Below, one piece after another: positions 46,521 through 55,244 of a stretch of 64,000 nucleotides of DNA. Numbering within the stretch: the first letter of the stretch is position 1; each line of letters begins with the position of its first letter. This DNA comes from JALHNI01 sp044226365 (GTDB taxonomy: Bacteria > Acidobacteriota > Terriglobia > Bryobacterales > Bryobacteraceae): positions 24,933 to 88,932 of the forward strand of contig JBGAHE010000014.1 in NCBI GenBank assembly GCA_044226365.1. Direction: 5' to 3'. The position numbers and the translations under genes were made by a program. Below the pieces are notes generated by a model, which was not told where the DNA came from, made no database searches, and saw only the letters and a program-made list of their open reading frames with translations.

Positions 46521-49108
46521 TAGTCGATGAAGGCGAATTCGTTCGAACCAAGTAAGACCTGGGCGTAAGCCGTCCAGGTGGATTGGGCGAGGAACTCCTG
46601 GGCGAGCGTGGTTTCGCCCGGAGCGGGTTCCCGCTGGTAGAGCAAGCGATAGGCGTAGGCGATGCGGCCATCGGGAGGCGCTTCGGCTTCGACGCGTTGG
46701 GCGAGGGCCGCGGATTGTTGGAGAATGAAGCCGCTGTTTAAGAAGAAGAGGCGCTGCAAGGGGACGTTGGTGACGGCGCGTTGTTCGGCGGTGACGCTGG
46801 AGCTGGGGAAGTCAAAGAGCGAGAGGGTTTCGTCCTGACGGAAACGGCCGACGCGGGCGTAAACGGTGCGGCGGCAGTGGGCGTCGTCGAGGGGAGCGGA
46901 CTCGCCGCCGAGGCGGTCCTCGAGTTTGGCGGAGACGGCGAGGATGGAGTCACGGAGGCCTTCGGCGTCGAGACGGCGGCGGTTGGCGCGCCAGAAGAGG
47001 CGGTTGTCGGGATCGATTTTGACGTTGGCGGCGATCGGGAGGCTGGAGGCCTGATAGGCGTTCGAGAGGACGATTTCGCGAATGAGCTTTTTCATGGACC
47101 AGCTGTTCTGTTTGAAGCTGACGGCGAGGTAATCGAGGAGAGCGGGGTTGGCGGGACGTTCGCCCATGACGCCGAAGTTCGAAGGCGTGCGGACGACGCC
47201 CGCGCCGAACAGGTGCTGCCAAAGTCGATTGGCCATGACGCGCGCGGCGAGGGGATGGCCGAGGATGGCTTCGGCGAGTTCGAGGCGGCCGCTGCCGGTG
47301 CGGAGGGACTGGCCGCCGAGGATTTCGGGGAAGTGGCGAGGGACGAGGTCGCCTAAGTCTTCGGGATTGCCGCGGACGTTGAGGTGGAGGTCAATGGGCT
47401 GTTCGTGCTCGGCCAGGCCGTGGTGGTAAGGATAGGCGGGAGGCGCGTCTTTCTTGAGGCCGGCGAGCTTGGCGCGGAGGCGCTCGAGGTGGCTTTTCCA
47501 TTCGCCGGAGAGGAAGCGTTCGATTTCGTCGCCTTCCATGACGAGGTGGGCTTTGCCCATTTTGAAGAGGCCGTGCCAGAGGACGTAGCGGTCGCGGGGG
47601 AGCGAGTCCGAGGCAAGGTCGGCGCCGGGGTTGAAGTCGGCTTCGGAGTCGTAGTTGAAGGGGAGGATGACTTTGCGAACCGGGAGATGCGCGCGCGCGG
47701 CTTTGGCTTGAGCGACGGCGGCGGCATTCTTCTGGTCCAGGGCCTTTTTCTCTTCGATGATCTGGAAGACGAGGGCCTGGTATTCGTCGGCGAGGCGGCG
47801 GAGTTCGGGTTCGGGGGCGTTGTTTTTGAGGGCTTCGTGCCAGGACTTGAGGAAGGGGTGGTTCTCTTCTGGCTTGGCGAGATAAGCAGTCCAGTGTTCG
47901 TAGAGCTTGACGTCGAAGCCGGAGGGATCTTTGCGGGCGACGGCCATGAGGAGGTCGGCGAGGCGGCCGGCGAAGATGAGAGCGAGTTGGTCGCGCTGGG
48001 ATTCGAGGAAGGCGTTGATCTCGGTTTCGACGGCCTTGATCTGCTTCTGATGGGTCTGGTAGCGGGAGACGGTGGCGGCGTCGGTGAGCGGGTATTCCTG
48101 ATACTTGGCGCTGGCGAAGACGCCGGCGAGGGCGTAATAGTCTTGGGCTTTGATGGGGTCGTATTTATGGTCGTGGCAGCGGGCGCAGGCGACGGTGAGG
48201 CCGAGGAAGCCGCGGCCGATCATGTCGACGCGGTCATGACGTTCGTCGGCGCGGGCCTGGGGCGGCTGGGAGATGCCGTAATACCAGGGGCCGAGTCCGA
48301 AGAGGCCGAGGCCGCCGAGGAGCTTTTCGTTGTTGGGGAGAAGGTCCGCGGCAATTTGGGCTTTGACGAACTGGTCGTAGGGAAGGTCGCGGTTGAAGGC
48401 TTCGATGACCCAATCGCGGTAGCGCCAGGCGTTGGGGTAGGGCTTGGGTTCGGTGCCGGTGTAATCGTCTTCGCCGTAGCGGGCGACGTCGAGCCAGTGG
48501 CGGGCCCAGCGCTCGCCGAAGTGGGGTGAGGCGAGGAGGCGATCGACGAGGGCTTCGGTGGTGACGCGGCCGGCGACGAAGTCGGCCACTTCGGCGGGGG
48601 TGGGCGGGAGACCGGCGAGGTCGAAGGAGAGGCGGCGGATGAGGGTGCGGCGATCGGCGGGGGGACTGGGGAGGAGTCCTTTGGTTTGGAGTCCGCGGGC
48701 GACGGCATCGTCGATGGAGGTGGCCGTGGAGGAGAGGGGTTGGAGCGACCAGAGGGACTGGCCGCGGGAGGCGGCGGGAGGCGTGGGGAAGACGGCGCCG
48801 TCGCGGACCCAGCGTTCGAGGATGGCGACTTCGGCGGAAGGGAGGGGAGCGCCCGGGGGCATGGCGGTGACGCCGGCGGTGCGGCGGACGGCGCGGATCA
48901 GGAGGCTCGAGTCGGGGTCGCGGGGGGTGACGGCGGGGCCGTGCTGGCCGCCTTTGGCGAAGGTGTCGGGACGATCGAGGCGAAGGCCGCCGGAGGCGGA
49001 TTGGGCGTGGCAGGAGTAGCAGCGAGAGGCCAGGAGGGGGCGGACCTGGTTTTCGAAGAAGTCGTCAGCGGCGAGGGGAAGGGCGACAAGGAAGAGGAGG
49101 CGGGTCAC
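46520..49108 (-). CDS. Cytochrome c-type DUF1549/DUF1553 protein (PSD1 family), copy 3, without DUF1501 partner
   Basis: 862 residues from GTG 49108, which overlaps the terC stop (GTGA); the frame is open upstream but that part is antisense-like. Signal peptide to about residue 13, heme motif CYSCH at residues 30-34, MPPGAPLPS, DUF1549 (LIRRLSFDLAGLPPTPAEVADF, FGERWARHWLDVARYGEDDYTG) and DUF1553 (AARVMANRLWQHLFGAGVVRTPSNFG). Unlike copies 1 and 2 it is followed by an OB-fold gene and a membrane protein rather than by DUF1501, so it may have another role. Confidence 0.88.
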   Translation of the reverse strand: MTRLLFLVALPLAADDFFENQVRPLLASRCYSCHAQSASGGLRLDRPDTFAKGGQHGPAVTPRDPDSSLLIRAVRRTAGVTAMPPGAPLPSAEVAILERWVRDGAVFPTPPAASRGQSLWSLQPLSSTATSIDDAVARGLQTKGLLPSPPADRRTLIRRLSFDLAGLPPTPAEVADFVAGRVTTEALVDRLLASPHFGERWARHWLDVARYGEDDYTGTEPKPYPNAWRYRDWVIEAFNRDLPYDQFVKAQIAADLLPNNEKLLGGLGLFGLGPWYYGISQPPQARADERHDRVDMIGRGFLGLTVACARCHDHKYDPIKAQDYYALAGVFASAKYQEYPLTDAATVSRYQTHQKQIKAVETEINAFLESQRDQLALIFAGRLADLLMAVARKDPSGFDVKLYEHWTAYLAKPEENHPFLKSWHEALKNNAPEPELRRLADEYQALVFQIIEEKKALDQKNAAAVAQAKAARAHLPVRKVILPFNYDSEADFNPGADLASDSLPRDRYVLWHGLFKMGKAHLVMEGDEIERFLSGEWKSHLERLRAKLAGLKKDAPPAYPYHHGLAEHEQPIDLHLNVRGNPEDLGDLVPRHFPEILGGQSLRTGSGRLELAEAILGHPLAARVMANRLWQHLFGAGVVRTPSNFGVMGERPANPALLDYLAVSFKQNSWSMKKLIREIVLSNAYQASSLPIAANVKIDPDNRLFWRANRRRLDAEGLRDSILAVSAKLEDRLGGESAPLDDAHCRRTVYARVGRFRQDETLSLFDFPSSSVTAEQRAVTNVPLQRLFFLNSGFILQQSAALAQRVEAEAPPDGRIAYAYRLLYQREPAPGETTLAQEFLAQSTWTAYAQVLLGSNEFAFID

Positions 49109-49824
49109 GCGGCCTTTTTCCTTTTCTTCGCGACGCGAAGGTTGAGCATTTCGACAAAGACGGAGAAAGCCATCGCGAAATAAACATACCCCTTCGGGAT
49201 GTGGAAATGCCAGCCCTCGGCCATGAGGTTGACGCCGATGAGGATGAGGAAGGCGAGGGCGAGCATTTTGACGGTGGGGTGGCGCTGGACGAAGTCGCCA
49301 ACGGGGCCGGCGGCGAACATCATGATGGCGACCGAGACGATGACGGCGGCGATCATGACGCCGACGTCGTCGGCCATGCCGACGGCGGTGATGACGGAGT
49401 CGAGGGAGAAGACGATGTCGAGGAGCATGATCTGGAGGATGACACTGGAGAAGCTGACGGCGGCGGCGGGGGTGTCGTGGTCCTCTTCGTCGCCTTCGAC
49501 TTTCTCGTGGATTTCGCGGGTGGCTTTCCAGACGAGGAACATGCCGCCGATCAGGAGGATGAGGTCGCGGCCACTCAAGGCATTGCCGAGGACGGTGAAC
49601 AGAGGCTCGGTGAGGCCCATGATCCAACTGATGGAGAGGAGCAGGAGGATGCGGGTGAGCATGGCGGCACCGAGGCCGAGACGCCGGGCGCGCTGCTGCT
49701 GCGCGGGGGGCAGTTTGCCGGCGAGGATCGTGATGAAGACGATGTTGTCGATGCCGAGGACGATTTCCAGGGCGGTGAGGGTGAGCAGGGCGATCCAGGC
49801 GTGAGGGTCAGTGATCCAGTGCAT
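49105..49824 (-). CDS. TerC family integral membrane protein
   Basis: 239 residues from ATG 49824. About seven membrane segments; the acidic in-membrane motifs of the family are present: LEIVLGIDNIVFITILAGKLP near the start and LDIVFSLDSVITAVGMADD in the middle, with a cytoplasmic acidic loop (EKVEGDEEDHD). TerC proteins export manganese and support metal loading of secreted proteins in other bacteria. The end is basic (KKRKKAA). Coupled to a secreted cytochrome-type protein, so a metallation role for that exported protein is possible. Confidence 0.88.
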   Translation of the reverse strand: MHWITDPHAWIALLTLTALEIVLGIDNIVFITILAGKLPPAQQQRARRLGLGAAMLTRILLLLSISWIMGLTEPLFTVLGNALSGRDLILLIGGMFLVWKATREIHEKVEGDEEDHDTPAAAVSFSSVILQIMLLDIVFSLDSVITAVGMADDVGVMIAAVIVSVAIMMFAAGPVGDFVQRHPTVKMLALAFLILIGVNLMAEGWHFHIPKGYVYFAMAFSVFVEMLNLRVAKKRKKAA

Positions 49825-49977
49825 GCAGCTAGCTTCATTTTGTAGCAAGCGCGCCCCAGTATGATGAAAGGCAACCGGGAAATGTTTTTCCGGCGATAAG
49901 GGATTGATGAGCTGAGCTTCCGGTTTCTGCAACCGGGACGAGTGGTACGCGTCCAAAGGTTTGAGGCTTATCGGTCG

Positions 49978-50463
49978 ATGGTAACCATGGCTGTGCAAAC
50001 AATCGAGACTCTATCGGCGGCTCCCAACTGGGTGAGCCTGCGTGTTCCGTGCCAGCTCGGCAATGTGGACACGGTGCTGGCGATGCTGGAGCGGCGGGAT
50101 ACGCAGCTGGACGCGAAGAAGCACGAAGAGATGTGCATGGCGGTGCGCGAGATCCTGATGAACGCGATTGAGCACGGAGGGAAGGGTGACCCGACGCGGA
50201 CGGTGGACGTGACGTGCATCAAGACCCACGATGCGGTGATGGTTTTGATTCGGGACCCGGGGCCGGGATTTCGGGCGTCAGAGATGAAGCACGCGGCGAT
50301 CGGCAATCCGCCGGACGGGACGAATCTGGAGCACGCGGAGGTGCGGGAGGCGGCGGGGATGCGTCCGGGGGGTTTTGGCATTTTTATGGCGCGGGAGATG
50401 GTGGATGATTTGGTTTATAACGAAGCCGGCAACGAGGTGTTGCTGGTGAAGTCGGTGAAGTAG
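49978..50463 (+). CDS. RsbW-like ATP-binding anti-sigma/serine kinase domain protein
   Basis: 161 residues. GHKL ATPase fold with N box REILMNAIEHG near residues 63-73, G1 box DPGPGF and G2 box GGFGIFMAREMVDD. Such small stand-alone HATPase proteins bind and inhibit a sigma factor or phosphorylate an STAS anti-anti-sigma protein. Neither partner is in the window. Start is uncertain between ATG 49978 and ATG 49987; GAGG at 49963-49966 is rather distant. Upstream lies a 153-bp gap to terC on the other strand. Confidence 0.85.
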   Translation: MVTMAVQTIETLSAAPNWVSLRVPCQLGNVDTVLAMLERRDTQLDAKKHEEMCMAVREILMNAIEHGGKGDPTRTVDVTCIKTHDAVMVLIRDPGPGFRASEMKHAAIGNPPDGTNLEHAEVREAAGMRPGGFGIFMAREMVDDLVYNEAGNEVLLVKSVK

Positions 50464-50470
50464 GCGCAGA

Positions 50471-50956
50471 GTGCGTCGAGCCCTCGCGTCGCTGTTCTTT
50501 GTTGCGTTCGCCGCCAGCGCCGCTGGTGAAAGGCAAATCGAGCAGCACGGTTGTCGCCTGAAGGACGCAATTGCCGTCTACCCAACGTCGGCCGTAGAAC
50601 ACCTCATCCAAGGTACGGTCTCGACGGAGTTCACGCTGGACGAGGCCGATGTTCCCACCGAATTTTCGTCCCAGGGTCATCCGGTGCTCTCAATCGGAGC
50701 GGAAGCCGTGCTGCGCACGGCCAAGTTCGAAGGAGCGTGCCAAGGAAGACGCTTGGTAGCCAAGGTGACGTTTCGCCTGGAAAGCGAGTTGCCTGAAGGC
50801 TCACCGATCGCGGGATATAGCATCGGGCCTCTCAGCTATGAGGTTGTCTCAGCAGTGAAGCCGGTGACGATCGTGATTGCTTGCCCACCGGTGGAAGGCG
50901 GTAGGGCGTCGCTTTGGCGCCGATCGACGAAGTGGTTGACGAAACTGCGCTTCTAG
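50471..50956 (+). CDS. Exported TonB C-terminal-like small protein
   Basis: 161 residues from GTG 50471, eight bases after the RsbW-like gene. Signal peptide (ALASLFFVAFAASAAG). TVSTEFTLDEADVPTEFSS followed by SIGAEAVLRTAKF matches the beta-alpha-beta layout of TonB C-terminal domains, without the usual N-terminal membrane helix and Pro-rich linker. Two cysteines (near residues 28 and 90) could form a disulfide. It may be a periplasmic partner of TonB-like machinery, or only share the fold. Confidence 0.55.
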   Translation: MRRALASLFFVAFAASAAGERQIEQHGCRLKDAIAVYPTSAVEHLIQGTVSTEFTLDEADVPTEFSSQGHPVLSIGAEAVLRTAKFEGACQGRRLVAKVTFRLESELPEGSPIAGYSIGPLSYEVVSAVKPVTIVIACPPVEGGRASLWRRSTKWLTKLRF

Positions 50957-50965
50957 CTGCGCTTT

Positions 50966-51409
50966 CTATTCAGAGACGCCGCGCACGATGGCTTTCCAGT
51001 AAGCGACGATCCTGGAAAGCAGAGTCGGCGGAGAGTACGCGAAGTTCGGAGCGTGGCCGGATCCAACCATGAAGGTTTGAGGCAAGGCAGGCGTGGGTAG
51101 CGCGAAATCAGTTGCGGCGAGACGGTCACAGTAGTCTGGCCCGAGGCGAGCGATGACGGCGGGATCATCGCCAGCGTAACGATAGCAGGCAACTTCCGAG
51201 GCGTCAAAAGCAGCGAAGGCCTGGGCGAGTTCCTCTGCCGTTTCCGGTTGCTTCTTCCAAATGCAGTGGCGTTGTGAGGCATCACTCCAGCCGATCAGGT
51301 CTGGAGCGACGGCGTGGGGAGCTCCGCAAGCAACGCACTCGTTGTTGATCACGTAGAAGTCGCCCGGCGCGGATTGAGGATCGGCTTGAAACCTTCGCAT
51401 CGTGTCCAT
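50966..51409 (-). CDS. Ferredoxin-like protein
   Basis: 147 residues. FYVINNECVACGAPHAVAPDLIGW near residues 18-41 resembles the first strand and Cys-x-x-Cys of a 4Fe-4S ferredoxin-like domain. Further cysteines occur near residues 49 and 75, giving four in all, enough for one cluster but not in classical CxxCxxC spacing. A helical tail ends the protein. Cytosolic; partner unknown. Tail-to-tail with the TonB-like gene, with nine bases between stops. Confidence 0.55.
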   Translation of the reverse strand: MDTMRRFQADPQSAPGDFYVINNECVACGAPHAVAPDLIGWSDASQRHCIWKKQPETAEELAQAFAAFDASEVACYRYAGDDPAVIARLGPDYCDRLAATDFALPTPALPQTFMVGSGHAPNFAYSPPTLLSRIVAYWKAIVRGVSE

Positions 51410-51440
51410 GGGAGTATTTGCGCTCAGGGTAGCAGGGAGC

Positions 51441-51561
51441 CTACCGGGCGGTGACGATGAGGGTGGCTCCGGCGATCATGATGAGGCAGGCGAAGCGGCG
51501 GCGCGGGAGGCCGCAGTAGGTGAGGTGTTTCCGGCGACCATGACGAGCGCGAAGGTGAACA
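51441..51561 (-). pseudogene. Possible remnant of a DMT/EamA-type transporter C-terminus
   Basis: The 153-bp gap between the ferredoxin-like gene and the hypothetical gene at 51563 contains minus-strand sequence that can be read as the end of a membrane protein: FACLIMIAGATLIVTAR then a stop at 51441. A separate frame gives MFTFALVMVAGNTS. Split frames and the hydrophobic end suggest a decayed drug/metabolite transporter, but the piece is very short. Confidence 0.2.
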
Positions 51562-51562
51562 T

Positions 51563-52894
51563 CTAGCGCGGGAGTTCGCGGGGGGCGAGGTAGCGGAGGG
51601 AGCGCCAGATGCCGAGGGCCCAGTCGGTGTCGGTGGCGGAGGGGAAGGTGATGGTGAGGGTGGCGAATTGGCCGAGGACGGAGGTGAGTCCGTGGAGGTG
51701 GAAGGGGTCGCCGATGGATTCGGGCTCTTTCAGGTAGGCGCGGGAGGAGAGTTCGGGAGATTCTTCGCGGTAGGTCCAGGGGAGGTCCGAGCCTTCGAAG
51801 GCGAAGGACTGGTTGGCGGGCTCGCCATCGTCGTCGGTGCAGCGGAATAAGGAGACATGGACGGCGCGCTGACCGTCTTCGGCGCGCCAGGCGTCGTCGT
51901 CGGAACGGACGAGGAACTCGCCGGGGAGGCGGATGGACCAGCCGGCGAGCAGGCGATGGACGATGTCGTGGCGACGGTAGCCGAGGAGAGGGCGGCTGTC
52001 GGGAATCTGTTGGGCTTCCGCGGCGATGTGGTCGTCGAGGTGGTTGTGGATGCCGGCGTGGGAGCGGAGTTCCTGCCATTCGCGCCAGGGCCATTCGAGG
52101 GAAGGGTCGAGGGTGAAGGCGCGCTCGAGAGCCTGATCGATGCGGGAGAAGAGATGACGTTCGCGGTCGCCGGCGGCGGGTCGCCAGACGGCCTGGGTCC
52201 AGATGAGGACGAGGGCGCGGCGGTACCAATAGTCGGCGTCGTTGCCTTCGCGGGGCCAAGGGAAGAAAGCGGAGGCGAGGCGGGAGTCGCCTTCGAGGAC
52301 TTCGGAGGCGACCTGGCGGATCCAGTCGCGGGAGCGGGGGCCGACGGGGGTGTTGGCGAAGTCGAGCTGGGTGAAGCCCATCTGCAGGGGCATGCCGAGG
52401 GAGAAGGAGCGGTCGCCGTCGTCGGCGCGTTCGAGGATGAGTTGGGCGATGGTGGCGAGCCAGCGGTCCATGTGGAGGTAGACTTCGCCGGCGCCAGCGC
52501 CGAAGAAGAAGCCGGTGTCGTCATAGCTGGCGTCGGCGTTCTCGTCGTCGGAGGGGGGCAGCCAGTCGATGCGGTGTTCCTGGCCGAGTTTCTTGAGGAG
52601 GCGCGTGACGTAGAAGTGATAGCCGGGGCCGGCGGGAGTGGTGCGGGCGGAGACTTCGAGTTCGCCTTCGGGGAGGGCGACGATCTCGACGCTTTCGGCG
52701 GCGGGATGGAGCCAGACGAGGAGGCGGGGTTCGCCGTCTTCACCGTCAAGGGAGGGCTTGGTGTCCTGGTCGAGGGCTTCGATCTCGTCGGCGCATTCAC
52801 GGCGCAGCCAGTCGGCGAGAGACGAGAGATCGATCCGCCCGCGACTCACCCAGCCGGGACGGGAGCGGCCACGCAACATCAGGTCGATGCCCAT
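51563..52894 (-). CDS. Hypothetical protein, 443 residues
   Basis: Not recognised. Soluble, no signal peptide or membrane segment, rich in Trp, Arg and acidic residues (LRGRSRPGWVSRGRIDLS at the start, WPWREWQELRSHAGIHNHLDD in the middle). Good codon-position bias across the whole length and a regular protein composition support a real gene. Middle part (residues about 110-260) is mostly helical, the end beta-rich (ATLTITFPSATDTDWALG). 34 bp before it, on the same strand, is the end of the FKBP-DinB gene. Confidence 0.6.
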   Translation of the reverse strand: MGIDLMLRGRSRPGWVSRGRIDLSSLADWLRRECADEIEALDQDTKPSLDGEDGEPRLLVWLHPAAESVEIVALPEGELEVSARTTPAGPGYHFYVTRLLKKLGQEHRIDWLPPSDDENADASYDDTGFFFGAGAGEVYLHMDRWLATIAQLILERADDGDRSFSLGMPLQMGFTQLDFANTPVGPRSRDWIRQVASEVLEGDSRLASAFFPWPREGNDADYWYRRALVLIWTQAVWRPAAGDRERHLFSRIDQALERAFTLDPSLEWPWREWQELRSHAGIHNHLDDHIAAEAQQIPDSRPLLGYRRHDIVHRLLAGWSIRLPGEFLVRSDDDAWRAEDGQRAVHVSLFRCTDDDGEPANQSFAFEGSDLPWTYREESPELSSRAYLKEPESIGDPFHLHGLTSVLGQFATLTITFPSATDTDWALGIWRSLRYLAPRELPR

Positions 52895-52928
52895 CTATTG
52901 CTCCCGATTGTATGCGAGACGGTGGGGC

Positions 52929-53816
52929 TTAGTTGGACCACGGCGGGCGGACGCCGCAGAGGCGGGCGTAGGTGATGAGTTGGCCCAGATGCTCGGCGGC
53001 GTGAGCGTCCAAGTGGGCGAGAACGGTGCGCTGGTTGACGGCTTGTCCGAAGAAGGTGACGTCGCGGGCGAGGGTGCCGGGGCGGGCGGCTTCGAGCTCT
53101 TTCCGGACTTTGGCGAAGGTTTCTACCAGACGAGCGCGGATGGCGGCCTTAGTGGTGACCGCTTTCTCCAGGGCAGCGTGGGCGGCGATTTGTTTTTGCA
53201 AGGCGTCGCCGGTGAGCGAACCGGTGGAAATGGCGAGCATCAGTTCGTTGCCGTTGGCTAGGTGGACGAGGGTTTCGGCGAAGGAACGGACATCGGGCGT
53301 GGGTCGGAAGGTGAGTTGGGCGGCGGGGAGGGCGTCGAGGAGGGCCAGGACTTTTCGCTCGGCGTCGTTGAGGGGCGCGAGGAGGTCGGCGGCGGGGAGG
53401 ACGTCGGGCACGGTACGGACGGCGAGGAGCTCGACGTCGAAGATGAGCTCGGCTTTGGGGGGAATCGGTCCCCTGCCCTTCTCGCCGTAGGCCAGTTGAT
53501 AAGGGACGAAGAGACGCCGCTTGCCGCCGACGCGCATGCCTTCAAAGCCAGCTTCCCAGCCGGCGATGACGAGGCGGCGGCCTTGGACGAACTTGAAGGG
53601 CTCGGAACGGTCGACGGAGGAATCGAACTTTTTGCCGTCGGTGAGCCAGCCGGTGTAGTGGACGGTGTATTCCTGGGCGGGCTCAGCGGCGGGTCCAGTG
53701 CCGGGCTGGATTTCGAGGATGCGCAGGCGGACCTGGTCAGTGGGAGTGCCGGGGACGGGAGGGATTTGGGCGGCGAGGGGGAGCACGGAAAGCCAGAGCA
53801 GAAATCGGGCAACCAT
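52929..53816 (-). CDS. Exported FKBP-type peptidyl-prolyl isomerase fused to a DinB-like domain
   Basis: 295 residues from ATG 53816; a longer frame upstream overlaps the M20 gene start. Signal peptide (VARFLLWLSVLPLAAQ). Residues about 25-130 form an FKBP domain: YTVHYTGWLTDGKKFDSSVDRSEPF and VIAGWEAGFEGMRVGGKRRLFVPYQLAYGEKG hold the usual active-site aromatic and aspartate residues. Residues about 145-290 are a DinB four-helix domain with LVHLANGNELMLA and VLAHLDAHAAEHLGQLITYAR carrying its metal histidines. A folding catalyst joined to a thiol/metal-type transferase fold outside the cytoplasm is unusual. Divergent from the M20 gene, with 48 bp between starts. Confidence 0.85.
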   Translation of the reverse strand: MVARFLLWLSVLPLAAQIPPVPGTPTDQVRLRILEIQPGTGPAAEPAQEYTVHYTGWLTDGKKFDSSVDRSEPFKFVQGRRLVIAGWEAGFEGMRVGGKRRLFVPYQLAYGEKGRGPIPPKAELIFDVELLAVRTVPDVLPAADLLAPLNDAERKVLALLDALPAAQLTFRPTPDVRSFAETLVHLANGNELMLAISTGSLTGDALQKQIAAHAALEKAVTTKAAIRARLVETFAKVRKELEAARPGTLARDVTFFGQAVNQRTVLAHLDAHAAEHLGQLITYARLCGVRPPWSN

Positions 53817-53864
53817 TACGAAAGTATAAGCGCGGCGGATGAACCGTCCCGCTACACTAGGCTT

Positions 53865-55244
53865 ATGTCCCAGGCCACGAACGCGTTCGTCGAGCAGCAT
53901 CGCGAACGGCTGTTAAACGAACTGAAAGACTTCATCCGGATTCCGAGCGTTTCCACTTTGCCGGAGCATCAGGGTGACGTGGCGCGGTGCGCGCAGTTTG
54001 TGGCAGAGGCGTTGACCAAGGCCGGGCTGGAGAACGTGGAGATCATTCCGACGGCGGGGCATCCGCTGGTGTATGCCGATTGGCTGCATGCGGAGGGAGC
54101 GCCGACGGTGCTCTGCTACGGACACTACGACGTGCAGCCGCCGGATCCGCTGGAGTTGTGGGAGACGCCGCCGTTTGAACCGACCGAGCGCAATGGCAAT
54201 CTTTATGCGCGCGGGGCGGTGGATGACAAAGGGCAGATGTACATGCACATCAAAGCCATCGAGGCTTTGTTTGCGGTGCATGGCAAGCTGCCGGTGAATG
54301 TGAAGTTCCTGATCGAGGGCGAGGAAGAGATCGGGGGCAAGGCGATTGCGAAGTATGTGGCGGAGAACGGCGCGAAGCTGAAGGCGGACGTGGCGCTGGT
54401 GTCCGATACGGCGCTCTATGCGGCAGGCATCCCGACGCTGTGCATCGGGTTGCGGGGACTGGTTTATACGGAGATCGAAGCGACGGGTCCGGCACGGGAT
54501 CTGCATTCGGGGTTGTACGGCGGGGCGGCGCCGAACGCGGTGTTCGGGCTGGTGGAGTTGCTGGCGAAGCTGAAGAATGCCGAGGGCGTGATTCAGGTGC
54601 CGGGTCTTTATGACGATGTCGCGGCGCCGGCCGACGCCGAACGCGCGAGTTGGCTGCAGTTGCCTTTCTCGGAGAGCGAAATGCTGGCGAACGAAGTGGG
54701 TTCGACGGCGCTAACGGGGGAGCCGGGGTTTTCGGTATTGGAGCGGGTGTGGGCGCGGCCGACGCTCGAGGTGCATGGCATTGCGGGCGGCTTTACGGGC
54801 GCGGGCGCGAAGACGGTGATTCCGGCGACGGCGACGGCGAAGGTGAGCTTGCGGCTGGTGCCGCATCAGGATCCGGACAAAGTGGTGGCGGCGTTCCGGG
54901 AAGCGGTGGCGGCGGCGACGCCGAAGGGCATTGAGACGCGGGTGAAGGTGCTGAGCCAGAGTCCGGGGCTGATGGTGAATCCGGACCACCCGGCGATTCG
55001 GGTGGCGGCGCAGGCGTTTGAAGAGGCGATGGGGCGCGAGACGGTATTCACGCGTTCGGGCGGGTCGATTCCGATTGTGGGCGACTTCCACCATCACCTG
55101 GGCATTCCCACGATTCTGATGGGCTTTGGGCTGCCGGATGACGGTTTGCATTCGCCGAATGAGAAGTTTTCGATCGCCAACTACTATCTGGGCATCCGCA
55201 CAGTGGCGTTGTTTCTGGAGCAATATGGGGCGGGAACGAGTTGA
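53865..55244 (+). CDS. M20 family metallopeptidase (dipeptidase-like)
   Basis: 459 residues from ATG 53865. Zinc ligands of the M20 family are visible: CYGHYDVQPPDP, then GAVDDKGQ with the bridging Asp, EGEEEIGG with the catalytic and ligand glutamates, LVSDTALY, and a late GDFHHHLGIP histidine. A lid domain interrupts the catalytic domain near residues 205-330 (ARDLHSGLYGGAAPNAVFGL). Related to carnosinase/CPG2-type dipeptidases; cytosolic. The stop overlaps the murJ start. Confidence 0.93.
   Translation: MSQATNAFVEQHRERLLNELKDFIRIPSVSTLPEHQGDVARCAQFVAEALTKAGLENVEIIPTAGHPLVYADWLHAEGAPTVLCYGHYDVQPPDPLELWETPPFEPTERNGNLYARGAVDDKGQMYMHIKAIEALFAVHGKLPVNVKFLIEGEEEIGGKAIAKYVAENGAKLKADVALVSDTALYAAGIPTLCIGLRGLVYTEIEATGPARDLHSGLYGGAAPNAVFGLVELLAKLKNAEGVIQVPGLYDDVAAPADAERASWLQLPFSESEMLANEVGSTALTGEPGFSVLERVWARPTLEVHGIAGGFTGAGAKTVIPATATAKVSLRLVPHQDPDKVVAAFREAVAAATPKGIETRVKVLSQSPGLMVNPDHPAIRVAAQAFEEAMGRETVFTRSGGSIPIVGDFHHHLGIPTILMGFGLPDDGLHSPNEKFSIANYYLGIRTVALFLEQYGAGTS

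Noticed and set aside
49109..49627. Extension of the third DUF1553 gene to 49627
   Set aside because: That part is antisense-frame sequence inside terC, while GTG 49108 starts directly at a signal peptide and overlaps the terC stop.
51600..52259. Arg/Pro-rich minus-strand frame overlapping the 443-residue hypothetical gene
   Set aside because: Extreme Arg/Pro composition is a shadow of the G-rich strand; only its last few codons outside the gene may be a relic.
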